Source: Corylus avellana
Lineage: Eukaryota; Streptophyta; Magnoliopsida; Fagales; Betulaceae
Direction of reading: 5' to 3'
Assembly: GCF_901000735.1 (NCBI RefSeq)
Contig: NC_081551.1
Coordinates: 14,816,906-14,880,905, forward strand
DNA length: 64,000 nucleotides
In this document: positions 1 through 10,968 of the stretch, piece by piece
Numbering within the stretch: position 1 is the stretch's first letter
Layout of the letters: every line of letters starts with the position of its first letter
Notes under the pieces: model-generated
What the model was told of the DNA's origin: nothing
The model's database searches: none
What the model saw: only the letters and a program-made list of their open reading frames with translations
Program-made: the position numbers and the translations under genes

Positions 1-1
1 T

Positions 2-240
2 TCACAACAGCAATTCATGGCTGATCAAAAACATGTCAATACAAAGACTGAGCAAGCCATACAAAAGCTGGAAGTGCAAATGGGTCACATGGCAAAGGAG
101 CTGAGTGAGAGGAAGCAGGGAGAATTTCCAACTCAAACAGTACCTAACCCAAGCAATCACTAGTAGCTGAAGGCAGTCACAGTTCTAAGAGGTCCTGCTC
201 CTACAAGAGCACTTGAGCCCAATTCTGAAGAGCTCAAGTG
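2..240 (+). pseudogene. Gag C-terminal fragment, Ty3/gypsy (element C)
   Basis: Read from base 2, the frame gives a typical plant gypsy gag tail: QAIQKLEVQMGHMAKEL and, after two adjacent TAG stops at 161-166, LKAVTVLRG. In intact relatives this motif lies just before the protease. The two stops replace what is usually an acidic/Gln pair, so the copy is dead. Pol should follow but is absent. The identification is by motif recognition only. Confidence 0.65.
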
Positions 241-1112
241 CAGCTCTTCACACTAGGAATCTTACAGTCACCAGTAGACGCGTTTGAGCAGGTAAGAACC
301 TCAAGCGCATCTACTCACAATAGTGGTACTGAAGCCACTAAGAGGGCAGTAACATTTTCTCTCTTTTCATCTTACTTTCTTTCCTTCACATATGTCTTGA
401 TTATCCTTGATGTTTTGACCTTTGCTTTACTTTTCTTTTGTTTGATTTTTTTTTCAACTAAAAAAAAAAAAAAAAAAAAAATTTGACATTCTGGTACTAC
501 GATCGATCTCAGGGTACCTACGATCGAGCGCAGTTACTGAAAAGTGGCTCGATACTTTCTGTTAGTGCGATCAAATGCACCCTAGGTGCGATTGAGCGCA
601 CTATGCCCAGACATGCGCACCTCTGGCCGAATGCGATCGAGCGCACCAGGTGTGTGATCAAGCGCATTCGGACAGCAGGGTTTGCGACCTATTTTAGGTC
701 ACTTTCCCTTTGGCCCACATATCACTATCTTGGCACCGTACAGGTTCTCCCCAAAAGCTCCCCACCTCCGGCACTCGTCTTCCTCCCATCTTACACCTAA
801 TTTCACACATCAACATCCACTACACCACCTCCATCTAAGGCCCTTCTCCGGCCACCATACCACCATCTTTCACCGAAACCCATTTCATACATCCCATTCT
901 CACCCCCAACCCTCAATATCTTCGAACACTCATCCAACCTCCAATTTTTTCAATTTTTCTCGCAATTGTGGGTGTTTATCCACCCACATTGCCTCTGTGT
1001 TGGGATTTTTGTGTGTTTGCAGGGAGTTTGAAACATCGTAGGCCGGAGTTGTCTTTGTGGTCAACCGAAGTGCGCACCACCTGTTCGACAAAAGTCCCCA
1101 ACCAAGTTGAAA
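241..1112 (+). other. Spacer with CpG palindromes and leader of the 3' ORF
   Basis: A poly-A run (461-480) is followed by a cluster of variants of TGCGATCGAGCGCA at about 490-670, including two imperfect hairpins around 563-602 and 630-668. From about 690 to 1112 the sequence is homologous to 32246-32680 (minus strand) and to about 7440-7870 (minus strand), so it is a conserved leader of the downstream transposon ORF. Short ORFs here are proline/histidine-rich low-complexity frames and are not supported as genes. Confidence 0.6.
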
Positions 1113-2231
1113 ATGCCTAGAACACGTGCTTCATCTTCTAGAGGGTCCGGTGCTCATGCTATTTCTCCCCCACCCACTTTTGAAGAGCGGGAGCTGCTGT
1201 TTGAAACCACCTTCACCATAAGAGAAGATTCTTAACACAATGAGGCGACTCATTGGGCGGTCGCCAAGTTTAAGCGAAGGGGACTCAAGAAGCTCTTCAA
1301 ACCGGTCACCTCCACCGCATACCGGAAGCTAGTCATTGAATATTATGCCAAGCTTTTTCATGACTGTGACAATCCGGCTGCTCTCTCCTCAAGAGTTCAA
1401 GGCCAAATTGTTCATATGACGAGGGCCGATATAGCCGCCGCCTTGCAGTGCAATGATGAGCGTCCTCCCGAAGCTGCAAATCTTGCCGAGCAACCAGCCC
1501 GATACTATGTGGCGGAAATCATTGAGGACATGTGTCAAGGGCACTATACGGATGCCCACCATAATGCCGGTAGTCGGTCCAAGTTACCACGAAGGTTGTG
1601 GTTTGTGGACTCTGTGCTTCACCGCAATGTCTTCCCCTTGGGACACAAAACTCAAAGGCGTGATCAATTTCTACAGACCTTTTACGCCTTCCACAAGGAT
1701 GCCTGGTACTCCATTCCCGACATTATTTGGAACCAAATTCATAAATTTTGGAATGGAGTGCATGTTGGGGGAGCAGAGTCCACACACTCATAGGGGTTGC
1801 CTTTCCCATACTTGGTCACATATATTCTCCGAAAAAAGGGCATCAAGGGCACCGCAGCTGATGAGCCAGTCACCACCTCTCCATTATTTGGCATTCACCA
1901 ATGGAACAAGAGCTGCTCCCATATGCCCCAGGCACCTCCAGAAGAAGGGGAAGAGGCAGATGAAGTTGAGCCAATGGCCGAAGATGAACCGGTAGCTGAG
2001 CTGGTAGATGAAGATGAGGAGGAGACCCCAATTGATGTTTGAGCCATCCAATACCATTCTCTCTGCGAACAAATGGCAGGCCTTCGGAGCGAGTTAGCAG
2101 ATCAAAGAAGGGAGGCTCGGGAAGATAAGGTCTTCTTGGATCAACGCTTAGATGCCCTGGAAGAGTTGATGCGGTCCATTCTAAACCGGTTACCACCACC
2201 ACCTGGAGCATCTACTTCTGGGCAACACTGA
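1113..2231 (+). pseudogene. Decayed 'putative plant transposon protein' ORF
   Basis: One frame from ATG 1113 to TGA 2229 aligns end to end with the intact 374-residue ORF at 31121-32245. It is broken by TAA at 1233, TAG at 1791 (a Trp codon, TGG, in the intact copy) and TGA at 2040. Shared blocks include PPPTFEERELLFETTF near the start, SRSKLP.RLWFVDSVLHRN in the middle and FWNGVHVGGA. The protein belongs to the family annotated in plants as putative plant transposon protein (Transposase_32-like), an accessory ORF found between pol and the 3' LTR of gypsy elements. Its biochemical role is not known to me. The C-terminal part is acidic, then predicted helical. Length is close to that of the intact relative, so decay is by point mutation without large deletions. 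Confidence 0.8.
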
Positions 2232-2244
2232 GAGGGGACCAAAA

Positions 2245-3802
2245 TTTTGGCTGAAGATGTAAAACTTAGCGCTCATGGGAGGCACCCCATAGCATATCCT
2301 TTTATTTTTGTTGTTTGATATTATGTTGTGTTTTCCATCGTGTTTAGTCCTTTTGGTATTTTTAGTGTTATGTTTTTTCGTCTGTTAGTGCGATCGACCG
2401 CACAAAGTGTGCGATCGAGCGCACTTGGGCAGCATCCCTTAGTTATCTTTCTATTTTATTATTTTGTTTCTTTTTACTTGTTTGTATGTTTTCTTATTTT
2501 GCAGGGACAAGTGTGCTTCAATTCAAGTTTGGGGGTGTGCTATGAGCCATGCTTTCCAAGACAATGTCGACCATATCCCGGGTACACTCTTTCCTTAATT
2601 GAGACACATTGGGGACAATGAGTCATTTAAGTTTGGGGGTATTGGCACACTTGTTCACACACACTTTGTCCGAATTCATGTTATTTGTTTTCTGTGTTGT
2701 TTGTTTATGTTTAAAAAAAAAAATTAAATTATATGCATGTTCATGTTTGATCTAAAATTTTAAGTTGATCTAAAAAGAATTGTGGCTTAAATTCATCAGT
2801 AAGCTTAAAATTTTGAAGACATGATCTAATGAGTGATTCTATTAGTTTGGTTACTTGTTTAGGACAGTTGAAAAATCACATGTTTAATCTGATCATACAA
2901 GCACATTAGCACATAAATTGTGAGGTATGACATGAGGTCTGATATGTGTGGTTCTTCATCTTGAATGAAATTGGATGACTTATTAGATGACACTATGGCA
3001 TATTTGAAAAAAAAAAAGAAAAAAAAAAGGTGAAATTAATGATCATTGATGGCTTTTCATTGAGTAACTGGACATCTTGCCTCAAAGCATTGAGTGTTCA
3101 CGTCAAAAGGTGAAAAATTTGGATTTGATCAATGTCATGGTTAGTTGGTTTTGTAGCCTTTTTTACTTGAGTTATTAGGTCCTTAGGGGTGTCTCTACAC
3201 CTAATGCCCGAAAACCATCTGGTTTGGGAGTCATTGACTTAACACTCGCTACATGGGTCAATTAGAAAGCTTAAGGGAACCAACATTGCACAACCTGACC
3301 CAAAAAAAAAGAAAAAAAGAGAAATATGCCTTGTGTCATTCTAATAGGAATTTCAGTGAATTTTGAGATATGGAAAGATTGCATATTGGAAAGATTCGGA
3401 AGCCTCATAATTTTGTGCTAATTCACCTTACACTATTTTCAAACTTGTGATATTTTAACATGTCCTTTGTAAGTAATTGCACTTTGAGATTCTAATTCGT
3501 TGTGAAGATGGAGTTTATCTTTTTAAGTTTGCTAATGAATAAAAATCATGATCTTAAAGTGATACTTTAATTTTTGGGATAACATAACTATGCATGATGT
3601 TTGTGCGTAACATTTCTGGAAAACCCTCACGAGACTTCACTCGTCCATTAGGGAATTCTTAGGGGTTTAAAAGGCTTGTTGCATACGCTAAATGTAATCG
3701 TACATCTCACGAAAGATGGATTTATCTTTTGTTTTCTGTTTTTCTATTCCTGTTTTTAGTTTTGTATTGCTAAGGGACTAGCAATATGTAAGTTTGAGGG
3801 TG
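2245..3802 (+). other. Conserved noncoding 3' region before the LTR (element C)
   Basis: It contains the block GGCTGAAGAYGTNAAACTTA (2248 onward) that follows the ORF in related elements, a palindrome pair at about 2385-2425, and long stretches homologous to element A (minus, 5961-7430), B (13980-15210) and H (minus, 62313-63500). Landmarks are the basic tract before the 'TGCCTCAAAGCATTGAGTG' block at 3078, a block at 3180-3300, and GGTTTAAAAGGCTTGTTGCA near 3665. No open frame of note is present. The region ends in the purine-rich tract adjoining the LTR. Confidence 0.7.
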
Positions 3803-5131
3803 TGATAAGTGCTAAAATATTCATACTTTCAGCTCTTAACTTGCATGTTTTAATCCTTTGGTTGTAGTTAGTTAGGCCATTTAAATTCCTTTTTGTGTTT
3901 TTAATGTTTTTACAGGCTTTTGGAAGAAAGTGAAGTAAAACTGGGTGATTTGGGCTCAAAGAGAGAAGATGGGAAAAATTGGAACTCCCTAACACTGCGA
4001 TCAATCGCAGGGTACCTTCGATCGAGCGCAAGACCAAAGAAAACACTGCACGAACCAAGTTAGGAGCGATCGAGCGCATGCTAGAAGAAGGATCGATCAC
4101 AGACTTGCGATCGATCGCACCCGTGCACAGGAGACAACCCAAGGTGGCGGCGAAGATGTCCCTATTTCCATATTAGGGTTTTCCAACTCCCAATTGTAAT
4201 AGGATTGAAACCCTACGAAATCCCTAGGGTTTGCTACTTTTCTAAGGACTTCTAAAGCCTATAAATAGACTCCTAAGCCTTTAGAATAGACAGGCTTGGA
4301 GAAGGGAGAAGAATAGGAGCTCTCAAGTCCAAGTCTCGGGTTTATTCTTTTCTTTTCTTTTCATGAATATGTTTAATATCACTTTTATGTGTAGCTAATT
4401 TATTTAGTAGGGCTAGATTGACGCCCCAGTTATGTTTAGTTAATATTTCAATATTGGCGCCTTTGTGATGGTTATGTTATGCTATTTAACTTGATTAATT
4501 CCTGCTTTCATGAATTCCTCATATATGTGTGCCTGATCAACATATGCATGTGGTATGGACTAGTTAATTAAATCAATTTGGATGATTGAGTCCTGGGTTT
4601 AATGTAAGTAACAAAAGAAATCCATACCGGTTTCTTGGGTTAATCAACATGGGGAACCGGGAGTAGACACCCATATCCTAGGCCTCATGTGTTTGTCGAT
4701 TTCCACAGATTCATGCTTTCTTAAAGAACAACTTAGTAGACACCCATACTAAATCCTTTAAGAAAGAAAAGAATTAGTGTAGACACTCATGCCTAATTAG
4801 TTGCTTAGGGAAATCAATAGCTTGAGGAGTAGACACCCATACCTTTAGGTTGACAAACATTAAGTATGCATAACATGATCAAAGCATTGGCATATTGTTA
4901 TATTAGCTAGATATAATTAGTGGTCGATATCAAAACCCTACCTTTTATTATCATCACTTTAGTAATCAATCTTTGTTTTTACTTAAGGAATTTATTTTTA
5001 AACATAAATTTAGCAATCCTCGTGGGAATGATCCTGTACTTGCACCATATACTACTATGTTGACCTTCTGCATTTGCAAGTAAAACGTACAATTATTTAC
5101 CTATTAATTTAGGTAGATAATTTGCATAACA
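3803..5131 (+). repeat. 3' LTR of element C
   Basis: About 1329 bp, starting TGATAAGTGC directly after a purine-rich tract and ending GCATAACA. U3 carries CpG palindromes at 4000-4120 (a perfect TGCGATCGATCGCA near 4105), about 150-250 bp upstream of a TATA box, TATAAATAG, at 4260. The U5 part contains repeated 'AGTAGACACCCAT' phrases (4665-4850) also seen in A. The bases following, AATAT (5132-5136), are a candidate target duplication whose partner would lie upstream of the window. Confidence 0.75.
4260..4268 (+). promoter_or_regulatory. TATA box of the element C LTR
   Basis: TATAAATAG in the middle of the LTR, preceded by the palindrome cluster. A TATA box is found at the equivalent place in A (10556-10566 and 5584-5594, minus), B (15745-15753) and H (61921-61931, minus). 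Confidence 0.6.
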
Positions 5132-5960
5132 AATATTCTGTGGAAATCGACAAACAAATGAGGCCTAGGGCATGGGTGTATACTCCCGGTTCCCCATGTT
5201 GATTAACCAAAGAACTCGGTGTGAATATCTTTTGTTACTTATGTTAAACCCAGGACTCGGTCATCCAAATTGATTTAACTAACTAGTCCATACCACATGC
5301 ATATGTTGACCAGATAAACACATATGAGGAATACAAGATAACAGATATTAATGAAGTTAAATATCACAACATGATCATCACAAAGGCGCCAATATTGAAA
5401 TATTAAATAAGTATAATTAGGGCTTCAATCTAGCCTTCCTAAAGAGTTAGTTACACATAATTAAAATAAAAGACAAAAGAAAAGGGAAAGAAAGAACCGA
5501 AAACTGCTCATAGAAGTAGCCTCCAATTCCTCTCCCCAAAGTTGTGCCTCTTCCAAGGATGATTATTCTCATGGTTTAGAGGTCTATTTATAGGGCTTTA
5601 GAAGTCCTTGTTACACTAGTAAACCTAGAAAATTCATAGGGTTTTAGTCCTATTAAAAGTGGGACTTGGAAAACCCTAATATGGAAGGAAAGGGAGTCTG
5701 TCCGCAGCTTCTAGAATTCTCCAGCGCACAGGTGCGATCGATCGCAACCCGTGTGCGATCGATCACACTACTAGAAACTCCCATTTTTCCAAAATTCTCT
5801 CTTTGAGCCCAAATCTTCCAGATTTACTTCATTTTCTTCCAAAAGCTTACAAAAATGAGGAAAACACATAAAAGAGCTAAAATGACATAAATTAACTAAA
5901 ACTAAAGGATTAAAACATGTAAGTTAAAGGCTAAAAATATGAATATTTTAGCACTTAACA
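5132..5960 (-). repeat. 3' LTR of element A, truncated by element C
   Basis: It matches 10101-10968 closely (same order of blocks, including CCCAGGACTCGGTCATCC-type phrases, the TATA box at 5584-5594 and the palindrome pair at about 5732-5770). The part corresponding to 9686-10100 is missing at the junction with C and should lie upstream of the window if C is simply nested. Because C's LTR is in the opposite orientation, the two adjoining LTRs form a long inverted repeat. Confidence 0.75.
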
Positions 5961-6767
5961 CACCCCCAAACTTACATTTTGCTAGTTCCTTAGCAATACA
6001 AAACTAAAAACAAAAATGAAAAACAGAGAACAAAAAGATAAATTCATCTTTCGTAAGATGTATGATTGCATTTAGCATATGCAACAAGCCTTTTAAACCT
6101 CTAGGAATTCCCTAGAGGACCAGTGAAGTCTCGTGAGGGTTTTTCAGAAATGTTACCCACAAACATGATGCACAATTCATGTTATCCCAAAAATTAAAGC
6201 ATCACTTCAAGATCATGATTTTCATTCATTAGCAACCTCAAAAAGATGAACTCCATCTTCACAATGAATTGGAATCTCAAAGTTCAATTACTTACAAAAG
6301 ACATGCTAAAATATTACAAGTTTGAAAACAGTGTAAGGTGAACTAGCACAAAATTATGAGGCTTCCAAGTATTTCTAATGTGTAATGTCTTCACATCTCA
6401 AAGTTCACAGAAATCCCTATTAGAAGGAACAACCATGGCATATTTCTTTTTCTTTTTTTTTTTTTTTGGTCAGGTTGTGCAATGTTTGGTTCCCTTAAGC
6501 TTTCTAATTGACCCAGTGTTAAGTCAATGACTTCCAAACCAGATGGTTTTAGGGCATTAGGTGTACAGATACCCCTAAGGACCTACTAACTCGAGTCAAA
6601 AAAGCTACAAAACCAAACTAACCTTGACATTTATCAAATCCAAAATTTTCACTTTTTGATGTGAACGCTCAATGCTTTGAGGCAAGAGGTCCAGTTACTC
6701 AGTGAAAAGCTTATCAATGATCTTTTATTTTATTATTTATTTATTTATTTATTTTTAATTTTTTTTT

Positions 6768-6798
<31 letters not shown>

Positions 6799-7430
6799 CC
6801 ACAGTGTTCATCTAATAAGTCATCCAATTTCATCCAAGATACAGAAACACACATATCAGACCTCATGTCAGACCTCACAAATTATGTGCTAATGTTCTTG
6901 TGTGATCTGATCAAACATGTGATTTTTCAATTGTTCTAAGCAAGTAATCAAACTAACAAATTCTCTCATCAGATCATGTGTTCAAAATTTGAAGCTCACT
7001 GATGAATTCAAGCCACAATTCTTTTAGATTAACTTAAAATTTTAGGGCAAACATGAGTATGCATAAATTTTATTTTATTTTTTCAAATAAACAAACACAC
7101 AAAACAAATAACATGAAATTGGGACAAAGTGTGTGTAAACAATACGTGTTCCCATACCTCCAAACTTAAATAACACACTGTCCCCAATGTATCTAAATTA
7201 AGGAAAGAATGTACTTGAGAGATGGACGATATTGTCTTGGAAACAATTGCTCATAGCACACCCCCAAACTTGAATCGAAGCACACTTGTCCCTGCAAAAT
7301 AAGAAAACACAAAAACAAGTAAAAGGAAACAAAACTAAAGATAAAAAAAAATGAAAACACAAAGAGAAAAATAAAATAACAAGATAACTATGGGGTGCCT
7401 CCCATGAACGCTAATTTTAACGTCTTCAGC
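5961..7430 (-). other. Noncoding 3' region of element A
   Basis: Starting at the LTR, the minus strand carries the purine-rich tract (CACCCCCAAACTTAC in plus orientation, 5961-5975) and then the conserved blocks shared with C, B and H. A (TA)n microsatellite lies at about 6773-6799 and a poly-T run at 6450-6468. The small frames here are low-complexity and not supported as genes. Confidence 0.65.
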
Positions 7431-7925
7431 CAGACTGTGGTCCTTGCTCAATGCTGTTCCAAAGAAGGTGCTTGGTTTGGAAATTCTGTCGAACACATGG
7501 TGTGTACTGTGATGACCAAGGTTGCTAAGGCATGGCAACGACTGCCCAAAACCTCCTGCAAAAACAACAAAATCCAACCACAGGAGCAAATATGGGTGGA
7601 AAAACACTCACAATTTGCTAAAATGATGAAAAAACTGGAGGTTGGAGGGAATGAAGTTGTGTGTGATATGTGAAGGGAAAAAAAAAAGGGTTGTGTGTGT
7701 GTGCTGTGCGGTGAAGGTGGTGGTTGAAGGCTGGTGGAAGTGAGGGGCAAGGGGTGGTGTGCCGGTGGAGGTGATCTGTAGTGATGGAGTGTGTATGGCG
7801 CAGGGAAGAAAAGGATGGAGGGGGGGAAAGTGGCCTGCTAGACGCTCGATCATGCACTGACCGAAATGCAATGCAACCAAAAGTTGGTTACTGCGCTCCG
7901 CATACTTGTTGCGATCGATCATAGT
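7430..7925 (-). other. Leader with the 3' ORF cleanly missing (element A)
   Basis: The minus strand from about 7870 to 7500 is homologous to the leader of the transposon-protein ORF in C and at 32246-32680, with palindromes at 7905-7920. Where the ATG would follow, the sequence passes within about 35 bases to the block that normally follows the stop codon (GGCTGAAGACGTTAAA, minus, ending near 7418). Only about the last six codons seem to remain. About 1.1 kb of coding sequence is absent while both flanks persist. Confidence 0.6.
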
Positions 7926-8103
7926 AACAGAATGTAACAAGAAAGGACCAGGGACTTGAAGCACTAAAACACTTAAAGTAAAATAAAACACTAAAATCAC
8001 AAAGGAAAACGAAAACAAAATTAAAAATAAAACAAACAATAAAAATAAAAAGGATATGTTATGGGGTGCCTCCCATGAGTGCTAAGTTTAACGTCTTCAG
8101 CTA

Positions 8104-8790
8104 GACGGTTGTACTTTAAACTTGAAGCACCAATCTTTCCTTCTCTTGCACCAAAATGAATGAATCTTTTCTGCTGCTAGGTACTTCTGAGTATTTATCG
8201 ATAGGGGAGACCACTCTAAGTTTTCTCAAATAGTTGCTCACCCGGTGGGGAATCATGAACTGGAATATAGTAAGAAGAAAACTCAGGAAGTTTCTCTATC
8301 TTGATGTCCTCAATTTGCTCATGTGGCACCTCTAACAGACTTCTCTCTTGGCCTCTTGGTGTTTTAGGAATAAGAGCTAATGGTGAAAAAATATTAGTGC
8401 TTCCTTCTCTTTCCTGATGTGGCTCCTGTGGAACTTCGGTCTACTCCTCCATTCCCTCTCCCAATTGATTTTCAACCACCTCTTCACTCCTTAGTGTGAC
8501 AGCGCGCGCATGATAGTAGGTGCACTCTTCCTCCATGTAATGCTCATTAGGATTGGCCACCAATTGACTTTGACACTCTTCTTCTTCTTCTTCTTTAAGT
8601 GTATCTGATTTTTGCTTAAGGTGGGCCTTCATCTGTTCAATTGATTGCTCTCTTTCCTCCATGCGGCTAAGCTGAGCTGTTGTATGTTTTGTAAAGTCAT
8701 CATACTATTTTTCTAAGGCAGCAACTGCTTCTTGTAATGCGAGGAGGTGGTTCTTCTTGATATAGTTGATGTGGAGAAGAGTCCAAATGA
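8104..8790 (-). pseudogene. Degenerate second ORF of element A
   Basis: A Glu/Gln-rich frame, open at 8662-8441 (MEEREQSIEQMKAHLKQK...), continues past stops towards 8104 and ends next to the conserved GGCTGAAGACGTTAAACTTA block (minus, about 8098-8079). Its position corresponds to the acidic second ORF of B (12676-13971), but I see no clear residue-level match. The helical, charged composition suggests a gag-like or structural remnant. It is broken and not recognised as an enzyme. Confidence 0.4.
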
Positions 8791-9342
8791 TCATATATGG
8801 GAGATGGCCTCTTCTTGGTCTTGTGGAGGCCAATAGGTTGAAGATGGCTCCTTTTGATATGCTTCTTCTTTCTTGAGACTGTTGCCTTTCGGTTTGAAGT
8901 AGGTCTTCATCTCCTTAGATGCTTGCTGTGTAGTTTTGATCAATGTATTTATCATATCTATAAGAGAAGGTGGTTCAGCCTGACATTGGTGTTGTGGAGC
9001 TGATTGAGAGGAATGATCATAGAATTGCTGATATGAGTGATGTTGCAGTCTATGAGATTGTTGAGCATGAATTCCGGGCGCTTGAGCTTGCCTTGAGAGA
9101 TTGGATTGTTGGCTCCATGTTGGGTTACAGGAATCAAAATAGCGGCCGTTCTCCGGTCTAGAATACGATGTGTTCTTATGCCCAAAAATTTTGTTAGAAA
9201 TTTGTCTTATTGAAGGACATTCACTAACATGGTGATAAGGGTCGTGGCATAAAGAACATGGTCCATGGGGCATCGGAATGCCTCTCCACATATGTGAAAT
9301 TAAAATAAAATAACAAAAATTAAAAAGGGAAATGAAAAACAA
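8791..9342 (-). CDS. Short gag-like ORF with one CCHC zinc knuckle (element A)
   Basis: 183 codons on the minus strand. The useful part begins near MWRGIPMPHGP and contains CSLCHDPYHHVSEC, a canonical C-x2-C-x4-H-x4-C zinc knuckle (about residues 29-42) followed by a Ser/Asn/Gln-rich tail with STYWPPQDQEE near the end. Element B has the same knuckle and similar following residues (PYHH, NTS, WS.QSN). Nucleocapsid knuckles of gag bind RNA and serve packaging. Here the large capsid domain is absent, which matches pol-less TR-GAG-type elements that rely on proteins made elsewhere. The first ~25 residues are hydrophobic and probably not part of the original protein. Confidence 0.55.
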   Translation of the reverse strand: MFFISLFNFCYFILISHMWRGIPMPHGPCSLCHDPYHHVSECPSIRQISNKIFGHKNTSYSRPENGRYFDSCNPTWSQQSNLSRQAQAPGIHAQQSHRLQHHSYQQFYDHSSQSAPQHQCQAEPPSLIDMINTLIKTTQQASKEMKTYFKPKGNSLKKEEAYQKEPSSTYWPPQDQEEAISHI

Positions 9343-9658
9343 AATTTAAAAAGAAAACTTACTAATATGCAGACTCGAATGACCTTGCATGAAACAAAAG
9401 AAAAAAAATCAGATCTATAGTTAGTGCAATAACTGTGCTGCTTTCTGGATGTGCGATCATTCGCACTGTGAGGTGCGCTCGATCGCCCTGGTTGGGTGCT
9501 TGAGCGCACCTCCAGAGACAAAACAGGAACTGCGGAAAAAACTAGAAAAACAAAAAACTTTAAAACAAAAATAAATTAAAGGAAAAACCAAAATTGAAAA
9601 TTTGAAAATTAAAATAACACAACTAAAGGAAAAGAATTCTAAACAAAATTCGTCGCAA

Positions 9659-9676
9659 TCCCCGGAAACGGCGCCA
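9659..9676 (-). promoter_or_regulatory. Primer-binding site of element A
   Basis: The minus strand reads TGGCGCCGTTTCCGGGGA, the form typical of plant Athila/Tat-type gypsy elements (tRNA-Asp type), ten bases inside the 5' LTR end. It fixes the orientation and the inner boundary of the LTR. Confidence 0.8.
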
Positions 9677-9685
9677 AAAACTTGT

Positions 9686-10968
9686 TGTTCACAATTACCT
9701 ACCTAAATTAATAGGCAAATAATTGGATGTTTTACCCGCAAGTGCATGAGGTCAACACAGGAGTATAGGGTGCAAGTACTGGGTCATTCCCACGAGGATT
9801 GCTGAATTTTGTCTAAAATAAATTCCCAAAGTAAAATAAAACAAAGATTGGTTTTGAGTTGATAATGATAAAAGGGTAGGGCTTTGATATCCACCACTAA
9901 TTATATTTAGATAATATGTCAATATGCCAATGTTTTGATCATGTTATGTATATCTATTGTTTGTCAACCTAAGGGCATGGGTGTATGCTCCTTAAGTTAT
10001 AGATTTCTCTAAGCAACGAGTTAGGCATGGGTGTATACTCTAACTCTTTTCTTCCCTAAAGGATTTAGCATGGGTATATACTAAGTTGTTCTTTAGGAAA
10101 ACATATATTCTGTGGAAATCGACAAACACATGAGGCCTAGGGCATGGGTGTATACTCCCAGTTCCCCATGTTGATTAACTCAAGAACCCGGTGTGGATAT
10201 CTTTTGTTACTTATGTTAAACCCAGGATTTGGTCATCCAAATTGATTTAATTAACTAGTCCATACCATATGCATATGTTGGCTAGACAAACACATATGAG
10301 GAATACAAGATAATATGTATTAATCAAGTTAAATATCACAACATGATCATCACAAAGGTGCCAATATTGAAATATTAAATAAGCATAATTAGGGCTTTAA
10401 TCTAGCTCTCCTAAAGAGTTAGTTACACATAATTAAAATAAAAGACAAAAGAAAAGGGAAAGAAAGAACTGAAAACTGCTCCTAGAAGTAGCCTCTAATT
10501 CCTCTCCCCAAAGTTGTGCCTCTTCCAAGGATGATTATTCTTAAGGTTTAAAGGTCTATTTATAGGGCTTTAGAAGTCCTTGTTACACTGGTAAACTTAG
10601 AAAATTTGTAGGGTTTTAGTCCTATTACAAGTGGGACTTGGAAAACCCTAATATGGAAGGAAAGGGAGGCTGTTCGCAGCTTCTAGAATTCTCCAGTGCA
10701 CAAGTGCGATCGATCGCAACTCGTGTGCGTCCGATCACAGTGCGATCGATCCCACGTCTGCTGCGATCGATCACACTACCAAAAACTCCAATTTTTCCAA
10801 AATTCTCTCTTTGAGCCCAAATCTTCCAGATTTACTTCATTTTCTTCCAAAAGCCTACAAAAACGAGGAAAACACATAAAAGAGCTAAAATGACATAAAT
10901 TAACTAAAACTAAAAGATTAAAACAATTAAATTAAGGGCTAAAAATATGAATATTTTAGCATTTAACA
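9686..10968 (-). repeat. 5' LTR of element A
   Basis: About 1283 bp, TGTTAAATGC at 10968 to ...GTGAACA at 9686 (minus). CpG palindromes lie at 10703-10785, about 140-220 bp upstream of the TATA box (10556-10566). U5 holds five 'GCATGGGTGTATAC'-like phrases (9974-10155). It was used with the B 3' LTR to place the insertion point. Confidence 0.8.

Larger units (their letters stand above)
1..5131 (+). mobile_element. Element C: pol-less LTR retrotransposon, 3' part
   Basis: The element enters the window inside gag and ends with a 3' LTR. In order it shows the gag tail (2-240), a spacer with CpG palindromes (485-680), a leader (690-1112), a decayed 'putative plant transposon protein' ORF (1113-2231), about 1.5 kb of noncoding 3' DNA, a purine-rich tract (AGTTTGAGGGTG, just before 3803) and the LTR. 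No protease, RT, RNase H or integrase is visible between gag tail and 3' ORF, so it is non-autonomous. The 5' LTR must lie upstream of the window. It appears inserted in the 3' LTR of element A. Family placement (Ty3/gypsy, Athila/Tat-like) is inferred from the gag tail and from the primer-binding sites of its relatives. Confidence 0.75.
5132..10968 (-). mobile_element. Element A: pol-less LTR retrotransposon (minus strand)
   Basis: On the minus strand: 5' LTR (10968 to 9686), primer-binding site (9676-9659), leader with CpG palindromes (9515-9430), small gag-like ORF with one CCHC knuckle (9342-8791), degenerate second ORF (about 8790-8104), a scar where the transposon-protein ORF was lost (about 7500-7430), noncoding 3' block, purine-rich tract, and a 3' LTR starting at 5960 that is cut by element C at 5132. 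It has no RT or integrase. The right LTR end GCATTTAACA is followed by CTCAC, which matches the uninterrupted sequence in the B 3' LTR (GAAGCCTCACCAATG near 15887). A therefore inserted into the B 5' LTR, with CTCAC as probable target duplication. Confidence 0.8.

Noticed and set aside
238..486. 82-codon ORF ending in poly-lysine
   Set aside because: It ends in a poly-A run translated as lysines and has no protein-like composition; it lies in a retroelement spacer.
7335..8039. Several overlapping minus-strand ORFs of 79-143 codons
   Set aside because: The Pro/His/Thr-rich frames cover a conserved untranslated leader shared with element C; no frame is preserved between copies.
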